Positions 56,939 to 64,000 of a stretch of DNA of 64,000 bases are shown piece after piece. The notes beneath the pieces were generated by a model. It worked only from the letters and a program-made list of their open reading frames with translations, ran no database searches and was not told the origin of the DNA. How positions within the stretch are numbered: position 1 is the first letter of the stretch; each line of letters opens with the position of its first letter. Source of the DNA: Acinetobacter variabilis (lineage in GTDB: Bacteria; Pseudomonadota; Gammaproteobacteria; Pseudomonadales; Moraxellaceae). Where the stretch lies: NCBI RefSeq assembly GCF_000369625.1, contig NZ_KB850111.1:376038-440037 (forward strand), written 5' to 3'. The position numbers and the translations under genes are program-made.

Positions 56939-56971
56939 TGAAAAGCCTCCAGTATCAGAGGCTTTTTATTT
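56939..56971. terminator. Bidirectional terminator
   Basis: AAAAGCCTC/GAGGCTTTT stem between the convergent photolyase and flavoprotein genes. Confidence 0.88.
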
Positions 56972-56976
56972 TCATA

Positions 56977-58158
56977 TCAAGAATAAAAACTTGGATCAGG
57001 CACTTTCCCGGTCAGGATCCACTCCCCAACTTCCTGATATTTATAATCTACCGGATCATGTAAGGTCTGGGTGCGAACATTACGCCAGAAACGGTCCAGA
57101 TTCAGTTTGGCCGTGGTCGCACGCGCGCCCATCACCTGAAAAATATTCTGGGTGATATAGAGAGATGTATTGGTGGCCGCGATTTTGGCTATGGCAATCG
57201 CAACTGAAACTTCACCACGCTGTTCAGCAGTGAGATCATTGCCCAGATCCCAAGCAGCTTGTAAGGTTTGAATCGCTTTATCAGCTAGCAAACGCACGCT
57301 TTCCAGCTGCACATAAAAATCGGCAAAATGCTTCTGGATAAAGGGGTCATTCACTGCATCTTCTACCAATGATTTTGACCAGGCTTTTTGGGTTTGTACG
57401 GTTTGTTTGGCCACTTCAAATGCACCTTCTGCTACACCGAGGAACAGATGCACAAAAATCAATTGGGCAATTAAAGGACGTAAGCTTGAATACGGCGTAC
57501 TGAGTGGACCCGGATTTAAAAGCAATTCATCTTCATGAATTTTGACCTGCTCGAAATGACTGGTGCCGCTATCAGTCTGACGTTGACCCATATTATTCCA
57601 GTCACCGAGAAAACTTACGCCCTTACGTGCTGTTGGAATTACCCCAATGAGTAATTTTCCAGCGTCGTTATAGCCTGAGCACAGTAAAATATCGGAATCA
57701 ATAGAGCCAGAACAGAAACTTTTATTTCCATCAAAAATATATTCTTTTTCAGCAACTTTTGTTGCGGTAGTACGACGGTCCAGTGGATTTAAGGTATTGC
57801 CCCAGAACAGGTTTTCCCGAGCAGTCTGCTCAAACCATGGACCATATTGTTCCGGTTGGGAAAATAATTGAACCGTTGCAATCAGCAAATGATGAAACCC
57901 ATAAACATGTGCCAATGAACTATCGACTTGGGCAATGATTTGAATGGTTTTAAAAATCGTCTGCCAGTCTGCTTCCTGACCACCATACTGTTTTGGAATG
58001 GACAGGCCCAGCAAGCCACTCTGGCGAATCAGATCACGCTCGGCTTTAGGATTACCGCCCTGCTTGTCACGAACTGCGGCCGTTTGGGCAAAAGTTTCTG
58101 CCAGCTGCTGGGCAATTTGCAGGGGAGATTGATCTAAATATTGTTGTCGTACATTCAT
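56977..58158 (-). CDS. Acyl-CoA-dehydrogenase-fold flavoprotein of the SfnB/DszC type
   Basis: 393 aa with acyl-CoA dehydrogenase architecture: helical N-terminus (LIRQSGLLGLSIPKQYGGQ), mid beta domain (WGNTLNPLDRRTTATKV, NNMGQRQTDSGTSHFEQVKI) and C-terminal helical domain (QVMGARATTAKLNLDRFWRNVRTQTLHDP). This C-terminal block is typical of the SfnB sulfur-acquisition and DszC/FMN-monooxygenase branch, not of true acyl-CoA dehydrogenases. Likely uses reduced flavin to oxidise or desulfurise an organosulfur compound. Near msuE-sfnG but on the other strand. Confidence 0.83.
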   Translation of the reverse strand: MNVRQQYLDQSPLQIAQQLAETFAQTAAVRDKQGGNPKAERDLIRQSGLLGLSIPKQYGGQEADWQTIFKTIQIIAQVDSSLAHVYGFHHLLIATVQLFSQPEQYGPWFEQTARENLFWGNTLNPLDRRTTATKVAEKEYIFDGNKSFCSGSIDSDILLCSGYNDAGKLLIGVIPTARKGVSFLGDWNNMGQRQTDSGTSHFEQVKIHEDELLLNPGPLSTPYSSLRPLIAQLIFVHLFLGVAEGAFEVAKQTVQTQKAWSKSLVEDAVNDPFIQKHFADFYVQLESVRLLADKAIQTLQAAWDLGNDLTAEQRGEVSVAIAIAKIAATNTSLYITQNIFQVMGARATTAKLNLDRFWRNVRTQTLHDPVDYKYQEVGEWILTGKVPDPSFYS

Positions 58159-58245
58159 TCTTTTGACCTAAGTTCAGCATGGTTTTAGCTTAGCAGATTG
58201 CAGCTTGGCACTATATTCGAAAGCATGCAGAGCTTATTCCTGAGA

Positions 58246-58277
58246 CAAAAATACCGGCAAATAATGCCGGTATTTGA
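58246..58277 (-). terminator. Terminator of acs
   Basis: Perfect 11-bp stem AAATACCGGCA/TGCCGGTATTT (58249-58259, 58265-58275), short T tract on the minus strand. Confidence 0.8.
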
Positions 58278-58288
58278 ACGTCCCAAAC

Positions 58289-60235
58289 TTATGCTTGATT
58301 GCGCTGCACTTCAGCAATCAATTGATCTACCACCTGTGGCTCCGCCAATGTTGAAGTATCACCCAGACTATCCAGTTCATTGGCAGCAATCTTTCTTAAG
58401 ATCCGGCGCATAATTTTTCCTGAACGCGTTTTAGGTAAAGCGGGTGCCCAGTACAAGGCATCTGGCGTTGCCACTGGCCCTAAAATTTTACGTACCCAAG
58501 CTACCAGTTCACCGCGCAGCTGTTCAGTACTTTCAGTCCCTGCCTGCAAGGTGACAAAGGCACAAATCCCCTGACCTTTGATGTCATGCGGCATACCCAC
58601 CACAGCCGCTTCGGCAACAGCTTCATGGGCCACCAGTGCACTTTCAATTTCTGCCGTACCCAGACGATGGCCTGAGACATTGAGTACGTCATCGACACGA
58701 CCAGTAATCCAGTAATAGCCATCTTCATCACGACGTGCGCCGTCACCCGTAAAGTACGTTCCCGGATAGGTCGAGAAATAAGCTTCAATAAAGCGACCCG
58801 GGTCACCCCAAATGGTGCGCATCTGACCTGGCCAGGAATCTTTAATTACCAGATTGCCTTCTGCCACCCCTTCAATTTCCTTGCCTTCTGCATCGACAAT
58901 GGCTGGTTGTATACCAAAAAATGGTCGGGTTGCAGAACCCGGTTTCAGGTCAGTCGCGCCCGGTAAAGGCGTAATCATAAAACCACCGGTTTCGGTTTGC
59001 CACCAGGTATCAATCACTGGACAGCGGCTTTCACCAACTACCGAGTAATACCAGTTCCAAGCTTCCGGGTTAATCGGCTCACCGACCGAACCTAAAATTC
59101 TCAGGCTGCTACGATCACTTTCCCGCACATAGGCATCCCCCTCACGCATCATGGCACGAATGGCAGTTGGTGCGGTATAGAGAATGGTCACATTGTGCTT
59201 GTCGACGATATGTCCGGTACGTGCCCAGCTTGGATATTGTGGTACCCCCTCAAACATGACCGTGGTTGTACCATTAGAAAGCGGACCATACAGCACATAG
59301 GAATGCCCGGTAATCCAGCCGACATCGGCAGTACACCAGAACACATCATCCTGTTTGATGTCAAAAACTTCGCGGAAGGTGCAATTCACATAAGTCAGAT
59401 AACCGCCTGTGGTATGCAGTACGCCCTTAGGTTTTCCGGTTGAACCCGAGGTATACAGGATAAACAGTGGATCTTCCGCATTCATCGGCTCAGGCGGACA
59501 GATCTCATTCACGGTCATAATTTCCATGTGATACCAGAGATCACGTCCCTGTTGCATTTCCACCGGATTGCCAGTGCGATGTACAACGATGACATGTTCA
59601 ACCGATTCGGTGCCAGCAATTTTCAGCGCTTCATCCACATTGGCTTTCAATGGAATGGCTTTACCACCACGCATACCCGAATCTGCGGTAATCACCATTT
59701 TGGCCTGACTGTCCTCAATCCGGCTAGCCAGAGAATCAGGTGAGAAACCACCAAACACCACACAATGCACTGCACCAATCCGGGCACAGGCCAGCATGGC
59801 AATTGCGGCTTCCGAGACCATTGGCATATACAGCACCACCCGGTCGCCTTTTTTAATCCCGTTTTTTTTCAGAACATTGGCGAAACGGCAGGTTTCATCA
59901 TAAAGCTCATGAAAAGAAATAATCTTGTGACGGGACGGATGGTCCCCTTCCCAGATAATCGCCGGTTTATAAGGATGTTCCTTAAGATGGCGATCCAGAC
60001 AGTTGGCACTGACATTGAGCTGGCCATCTGCAAACCATTCAATTTTAAAATTATCTTTATCAAAACTGGTATTTTTAACCTGGGTAAAAGGTTTGATCCA
60101 GTCCAGGCGCTGTGCCTGTTCAGCCCAGAACTGATCCGGTTGTTCAATGGATTGCTGATAACGCTCAAAATACTCTGTATCAGTGGTACGTGCGGTTTTC
60201 TTAAATTCTGCTGGTACTGGATAGATTTCTTTCAT
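58289..60235 (-). CDS. acs: Acetyl-CoA synthetase (Acs)
   Basis: High-affinity acetate activation to acetyl-CoA with ATP, via acetyl-AMP. 648 aa, typical. Nucleotide loop [49 protein letters not shown] hinge, and the C-terminal catalytic and acetylatable Lys in [15 protein letters not shown]. It sits apart from actP. Its upstream region has a copy of the motif shared with actP/crbS. Cytoplasmic. Confidence 0.97.
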   Translation of the reverse strand: MKEIYPVPAEFKKTARTTDTEYFERYQQSIEQPDQFWAEQAQRLDWIKPFTQVKNTSFDKDNFKIEWFADGQLNVSANCLDRHLKEHPYKPAIIWEGDHPSRHKIISFHELYDETCRFANVLKKNGIKKGDRVVLYMPMVSEAAIAMLACARIGAVHCVVFGGFSPDSLASRIEDSQAKMVITADSGMRGGKAIPLKANVDEALKIAGTESVEHVIVVHRTGNPVEMQQGRDLWYHMEIMTVNEICPPEPMNAEDPLFILYTSGSTGKPKGVLHTTGGYLTYVNCTFREVFDIKQDDVFWCTADVGWITGHSYVLYGPLSNGTTTVMFEGVPQYPSWARTGHIVDKHNVTILYTAPTAIRAMMREGDAYVRESDRSSLRILGSVGEPINPEAWNWYYSVVGESRCPVIDTWWQTETGGFMITPLPGATDLKPGSATRPFFGIQPAIVDAEGKEIEGVAEGNLVIKDSWPGQMRTIWGDPGRFIEAYFSTYPGTYFTGDGARRDEDGYYWITGRVDDVLNVSGHRLGTAEIESALVAHEAVAEAAVVGMPHDIKGQGICAFVTLQAGTESTEQLRGELVAWVRKILGPVATPDALYWAPALPKTRSGKIMRRILRKIAANELDSLGDTSTLAEPQVVDQLIAEVQRNQA

Positions 60236-60349
60236 TGTTCGCTTCCTTGATCTTGTTCTATCTCATCACGAGAGCTTGATGGCATTTTGTTGATTGTTTT
60301 TTATGCATAATGGCAGTATGTACTGCATATTTCAAATCCTACAATCATG

Positions 60350-60361
60350 CTTTCGTCGTAG
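60350..60361 (+). promoter_or_regulatory. Motif CTTTCGTCGTA upstream of acs
   Basis: About 115 bases from the acs ATG, in the same relative orientation and similar distance as the copy before yjcH. One base differs from the other two copies (C for G in the sixth-base area). Candidate regulator site. Confidence 0.4.
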
Positions 60362-60496
60362 ATTATTTATTCAAATTCAATCAGAATAACTTCGGATAAT
60401 GCTCAGCTATGGCCAAAGTCAGCTAGATATTGCTATCGTTAAATAAAATGAGTCGCCCACTCTCGCTGTATTTTATACAGGCTTAGGATCTTGCCC

Positions 60497-61072
60497 ATGA
60501 ATTCAACTGAACCTTCCTATTTCCCTCCTCCTTTTCCTGCAGCAGATCATCCCTTATCGATCAGGGGCCGATTTGGACGTTTGAGTTTTATTGCCTGGTC
60601 TGCATTTTTACAGTTTATTTTCTTATGCAGCAGTATTGCGCTAGGTTTAAGTATTGATATTGTGAACATTGCCAGCCTATCGGTAGATTCAAACTGGCAA
60701 ATTTCCCTGCATGGCTTATCCAGCCTGTTTGCCTTGGCGATCATGCTGGTCTACCTGTATTTCGGTATTGTGATTACGGTACGGCGCTTACACGATCTAG
60801 AACGCAGTGGCTGGTGGATGCTGCTATTCTTCGTGCCTTTGATCAATCTGTTTGTCTGGATTTATATCCTGCTTTTTCCGGGAACAAGAGGCAGCAATCA
60901 GTATGGCCCGATACGTACAAGCCCCGTCTGGGAAAAAATTGTGGCCTGGCTGGTAATCATTTTTACCGTACTGAGCCTGTTGGCGACGACTGCGTTATTC
61001 TCTTATATGAGTGAAGGTGAGCCTTCAAGAATCCCAAGTGAAGTGAAACAAAAAACGACTGAGTTCTTTTAA
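60497..61072 (+). CDS. DUF805 membrane protein
   Basis: 191 aa from the ATG at 60497 (a TTG two codons earlier is the alternative). DUF805 pattern: GRFGRLSFIAWSAFLQFIF, then three more hydrophobic segments, VRRLHDLERSGWWMLLFFVP, and the exit PGTRGSNQYGPIR. Four helices. DUF805 proteins are widespread inner-membrane proteins of unknown role. Divergent from acs. Confidence 0.88.
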   Translation: MNSTEPSYFPPPFPAADHPLSIRGRFGRLSFIAWSAFLQFIFLCSSIALGLSIDIVNIASLSVDSNWQISLHGLSSLFALAIMLVYLYFGIVITVRRLHDLERSGWWMLLFFVPLINLFVWIYILLFPGTRGSNQYGPIRTSPVWEKIVAWLVIIFTVLSLLATTALFSYMSEGEPSRIPSEVKQKTTEFF

Positions 61073-61179
61073 GACAGTTGTGTCTGTTTTACATAAATAT
61101 ATTGTGTATAAATTTCGTTGTTATTAATTTTTTGCTGTAGTTGAGGCAAAATAAGCGAAATTTAAATTGTGGAGTTTTT

Positions 61180-62160
61180 GTGGCTGAGCAAGAAAATACT
61201 TTAAGCCAGGTAACTGAAGGGACGACTGAGCTCCTGCATCAAGCGACTGAAAAAACTGCCCAAACCGTGATCGAACATACCTCCAAGTACAATGATGCCT
61301 ATAGCACCATTGATAAGATCATGGAAGGTTTCTGGGAGCGTGTGCCTTATTTCTGTATTGCGCTAATAGTCATTGTCATTTTCTGGTTACTGTCAAAACT
61401 ATTTAAGTTTTTTGTCCGTAAGACTTTAGAAAACCGTACTTATACCCGACAGAATCTGGTGCTGGTGCTGAACCGTGTCGGTAGTACCGTGATTGTTTTC
61501 TTTGGCGTATTAATCGGGCTGGTGATTGCAATTCCAGGCTTCACCCCAGGTCAGCTGATGAGTGCGCTTGGGATTGGTTCGGTGGCGATCGGTTTCGCAT
61601 TTAAGGATATTTTCCAGAACCTGCTCTCAGGCGTACTGATTTTGCTGGGGGAACCCTTCAAGATTGGCGATGACATTATCGTGAATGGTCTGGAGGGTAC
61701 CGTAGAAGATATCCAGATTCGTGCAACCTTTTTACGCTCGCCAGATGGTCGTCGTATCGTAATTCCAAATGCTACGGTCTATACCAGTGCAGTCACGGTG
61801 AATACTGCTTATACCCGTCGCCGCTGTGAATTTTCGGTCGGTATTGGTTATGAAGATGATATCCAGAAAGCCAAGGATATTATTACTGCAATTCTGGATA
61901 AAGATCCGACCATCCTGAGTCAACCTGCATTTAGCGTCAATGTGATTGCACTGGCAGACTTCTCGATTACCCTCAAAGCATTATGGTGGGTCAATACCAC
62001 TGAAACAGGCATAGGTACCTCAATCAGTGCAGTTCAGGAACGGGTAATTCAAGCCTTTGCTGAACATAACATTTCGATTCCATATCCGGTGCAGGAAGTG
62101 AAAATCTATCGTGGCGATGGCCATGAAGATGCTTCAGCTCGCGCTAAACAGTCGACCTAA
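61180..62160 (+). CDS. Small-conductance mechanosensitive channel (MscS family)
   Basis: 326 aa if the GTG at 61180 (VAEQENTLSQV) is the start; it has GTGGAG five bases upstream, while the TTG further up lacks one. Three membrane helices, the third being the pore (LMSALGIGSVAIGFAFKDIFQN), then the beta domain with NGLEGTVEDIQIRATFLRSPDGRRIVIPNA and the C-terminal vestibule. Relieves hypo-osmotic stress by letting ions leave. It ends inside the end of the convergent rsmE gene (27-base overlap). Confidence 0.92.
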   Translation: MAEQENTLSQVTEGTTELLHQATEKTAQTVIEHTSKYNDAYSTIDKIMEGFWERVPYFCIALIVIVIFWLLSKLFKFFVRKTLENRTYTRQNLVLVLNRVGSTVIVFFGVLIGLVIAIPGFTPGQLMSALGIGSVAIGFAFKDIFQNLLSGVLILLGEPFKIGDDIIVNGLEGTVEDIQIRATFLRSPDGRRIVIPNATVYTSAVTVNTAYTRRRCEFSVGIGYEDDIQKAKDIITAILDKDPTILSQPAFSVNVIALADFSITLKALWWVNTTETGIGTSISAVQERVIQAFAEHNISIPYPVQEVKIYRGDGHEDASARAKQST

Positions 62161-62847
62161 AACATACGAAATTGCCGTTTCAGTACGGAGAATACGGTTG
62201 CCAAGGCTCACTGCCTGGCAGCCGTTTTTTATGAACAAATCGACCTCATAAGGAATAAAGCCACCTTCCGGGCCAATGACAATCGTGCAAGGATGCTGAA
62301 GTGCGTATGGCATCGGCTGTTCCGCATAAGGATGTGCAACAAAGGCTGGACGGTCAGCTGTAATAAGTCCCGGTAAGATATCTTCGACAAAAGGTTTAAA
62401 GCGTTTATACAGCTCAATTTTCGGAGCAAGCGTATCCCCTGCCTGTTCTAAACCAAGATCTACATAATGATTCAGCTGCTGCAAAAATGGTGTCTGCCAA
62501 TAGCTTTTATCCACCCGATAGCTATGCAATAAAATGATTTTCTCTACGCCCATGGTCACAGCATCCATGATCAGACGACGCAAAACTTTAGGACGTGGTA
62601 AAGCTACAATTAGAGTAACAGGCAGCTTTGCAGGAACTGCTTCTTCTTGAATCGGTTTCAATAAAACTGCTTTTTCAGAAGTTTCGACAACTTCAGTTAC
62701 ATACCGTTTCCCTTCCCGAATTCCGACTTTTAATGTGTCACCGACCTGAACCTCAAGATGCTGTTGCAAATGTTCCAGCTGCCGCTTTGACGTAATTGAC
62801 CATAGATCAGATTCGGTTTGGCGGGGATCAAGCAGGACGATATTCAT
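62134..62847 (-). CDS. rsmE: 16S rRNA m3U1498 methyltransferase (RsmE)
   Basis: Methylates N3 of U1498 in 16S rRNA. 237 aa, SPOUT fold with knotted SAM site: VIGPEGGFIPYEVDLFI and SLGNRILRTETAISYVLGRL are the RsmE signatures. N-terminal PUA-like domain (HLQQHLEVQVGDTLKVGIRE). Its 3' end overlaps the MscS gene on the other strand by 27 bases. Confidence 0.94.
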   Translation of the reverse strand: MNIVLLDPRQTESDLWSITSKRQLEHLQQHLEVQVGDTLKVGIREGKRYVTEVVETSEKAVLLKPIQEEAVPAKLPVTLIVALPRPKVLRRLIMDAVTMGVEKIILLHSYRVDKSYWQTPFLQQLNHYVDLGLEQAGDTLAPKIELYKRFKPFVEDILPGLITADRPAFVAHPYAEQPMPYALQHPCTIVIGPEGGFIPYEVDLFIKNGCQAVSLGNRILRTETAISYVLGRLFSAS

Positions 62848-62889
62848 AAAAAATTAACTCAACAAATCCATCACTGGATACGCGGAAAC

Positions 62890-63021
62890 GTCATCCACAA
62901 CTGTGCGAGGCAGGACTCTTTTTGCCTGATATAGGTTCTGCGATATCTCTGCAAAAAGATGGTATATGACGAGTTTTGTGGATGACAAATGGTTTTGTTA
63001 CTTTTGCCGAAACAAAAGTAA
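62890..63021. repeat. Nested inverted-repeat element between rsmE and waaA
   Basis: Outer arms GTCATCCACAA (62890-62900) and TTGTGGATGAC (62976-62986) enclose inner arms TCTTTTTGC (62917-62925) and GCAAAAAGA (62951-62959). A separate palindrome TTACTTTTG/CAAAAGTAA (62998-63006, 63013-63021) follows directly. No gene inside. It looks like a REP or MITE-type element, or a long folded RNA. Confidence 0.6.
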
Positions 63022-63124
63022 AAGAAAGAAGAGTTCCTAGCATTAAATCTATAAAGATAAGGCTTAGTTTTAACCTTATACAGTCAATCCATGAAAATCA
63101 GCTTCTTCACAAATCAGAATATAA

Positions 63125-64000
63125 TCAAAGATATTGATCAATCACCTGAATATGCTTTTCAAGTGAACCCTGATTTTGCTGCATCATCTTTTGAGCAGCA
63201 ATATTCAAGCTTTCAGCTTTAGCTGAATTATTCAAAATCTCTAGTAAAGTCTCAGCCGCCTGCGTGGCATCCTGCACCACTTCTACCGCATGCGCCTGCG
63301 CAAACTCATCTACAATTGTCTGAAAGTTAAAATAGTTTTTACCCAGAATCGTTGGAACATTTAGCGCAATCGGCTCCAGAATATTATGCCCACCACCTGG
63401 TTCATTTAGAGAACCACCAACATAACAGGCTTGGCTCAAGGCATACCAGAGCCACATCTCGCCCATAGAATCCGCCAGATAAACCTGAGTATCAGCTTCA
63501 ATGCGCTGTCCCAAGCTACGGCGCTGGGTCCTTAAACCTAAGGACTGTGCAGCTTGGAACACCTCATCGAAACGTTCCGGATGGCGTGGCACCACGATAC
63601 AAACTAATGCTGGATTTGCATCTAACGCAGCTTTAAGCTCAGACATCAATTGCTGTTCTTCAGGTGCATGCGTACTGGCGAGAGTAATAATCTTCCGGCC
63701 TTGCAAAGACCATTCCTGTCTCAACCCTGCCGCATGATCAATAAATTGCCGGGGTGCCATGATATCAAACTTGATATTGCCCAAGACCTGAGTTTTTTCT
63801 GAAGCGATACCTAGGTCAATATAACGCTGCTGGGTTGCTGTATCCTGAGCCAAAAGAGCCGTTAAATTCTTAAGCATGCCACGGGTTAGGCCTTTGACTT
63901 TGCCATAGCCTTTGGCGGATTTTTCAGAAAGACGGGCATTCAGTAATAGGCAAGGCACATTAAAATTCGGTGCCTGATCAATCAGATTTGGCCAGAGCTC
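63125..64000 (-). CDS. waaA: 3-deoxy-D-manno-octulosonic acid transferase (WaaA/KdtA), C-terminal part
   Basis: Partial: the reading frame is open to the window edge, so the start is missing. It adds Kdo to lipid A precursor at the inner membrane in lipopolysaccharide/LOS synthesis. The visible about 290 residues begin ELWPNLIDQAPNFNVPCLLL and NARLSEKSAKGYGKV, both WaaA hallmarks. The GT-B C-terminal nucleotide-sugar domain follows: PRHPERFDEVF and GGSLNEPGGGHNILEPIALN. In the short ORF reading, a GTG near 63958 is internal, not the real start. Confidence 0.95.
   Translation of the reverse strand, partial: ELWPNLIDQAPNFNVPCLLLNARLSEKSAKGYGKVKGLTRGMLKNLTALLAQDTATQQRYIDLGIASEKTQVLGNIKFDIMAPRQFIDHAAGLRQEWSLQGRKIITLASTHAPEEQQLMSELKAALDANPALVCIVVPRHPERFDEVFQAAQSLGLRTQRRSLGQRIEADTQVYLADSMGEMWLWYALSQACYVGGSLNEPGGGHNILEPIALNVPTILGKNYFNFQTIVDEFAQAHAVEVVQDATQAAETLLEILNNSAKAESLNIAAQKMMQQNQGSLEKHIQVIDQYL

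Overview
The window is a contiguous stretch of chromosome from a gammaproteobacterium, almost certainly Acinetobacter and probably not a plasmid or prophage. The reasons are the Omp33-36-type porin, scattered his genes (hisBH, hisA and hisF with thrB between), the fadBA pair, the uvrA...MFS-ssb neighbourhood, a CrbS/CrbR-type acetate switch, and moderately AT-rich intergenic DNA with many short intrinsic terminators. Nearly everything is ordinary core or semi-core gene content. The species cannot be named from this alone.

Layout. 1-2088: end of fadB and all of fadA (fatty-acid beta-oxidation). 2150-4013: small accessory island with a Panacea-domain (DUF4065) protein, an unknown 126-aa partner and a frameshifted IS5-family element. 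4262-8047: exported Ala/Glu/Lys-rich protein, TehB, a membrane-anchored coiled-coil protein and two paralogous exported proteins, one broken. 8256-8544: two tRNA-Phe. 8748-16149: GNAT protein, hisB-hisH, RNase D-like exonuclease, hisA, EamA transporter, two small membrane proteins, thrB, hisF. 16488-22546: fatty acid hydroxylase with divergent AraC regulator, DNA/RNA nuclease, exported Pro/Glu-rich protein, Kup. 22668-24108: tRNA-Ser and tRNA-Thr around two tiny genes. 24184-29835: FAD oxidoreductase plus methyltransferase, pirin, AhpC, TetR with divergent hotdog protein. 29905-37170: ssb, MFS, TerC-like DUF475 protein, tenA, uvrA. 37245-41573: HIT-like protein, diguanylate cyclase, a 1.1-kb gene-free region with two possible small RNAs, porin. 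41638-52357: BCCT transporter, ion channel, yjcH-actP, crbS, an unknown 255-aa gene, crbR. 52731-58158: msuE-sfnG, riboflavin synthase, photolyase, DszC/SfnB-like flavoprotein. 58289-64000: acs, DUF805, MscS, rsmE, partial waaA.

Two functional themes stand out. Acetate scavenging is represented by uptake (yjcH-actP), activation (acs) and a two-component system of the family that controls them (CrbS/CrbR). A short motif (CTTTsGTCGTw) lies upstream of yjcH/crbS, of acs and of the unknown 255-aa gene. Organosulfur use is represented by an FMN reductase, an SfnG-like FMNH2-dependent monooxygenase and a DszC/SfnB-like flavoprotein, with riboflavin synthase nearby.

The less ordinary items are the Panacea pair beside the broken IS, three possible small RNAs (one with a near-consensus promoter and a terminator), a perfect 11-bp inverted repeat in front of crbS, a nested inverted-repeat element near waaA, and a few proteins with changed signature motifs. 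No CRISPR array, prophage or large defence island is visible. All function calls come from reading the sequence; no search was run.
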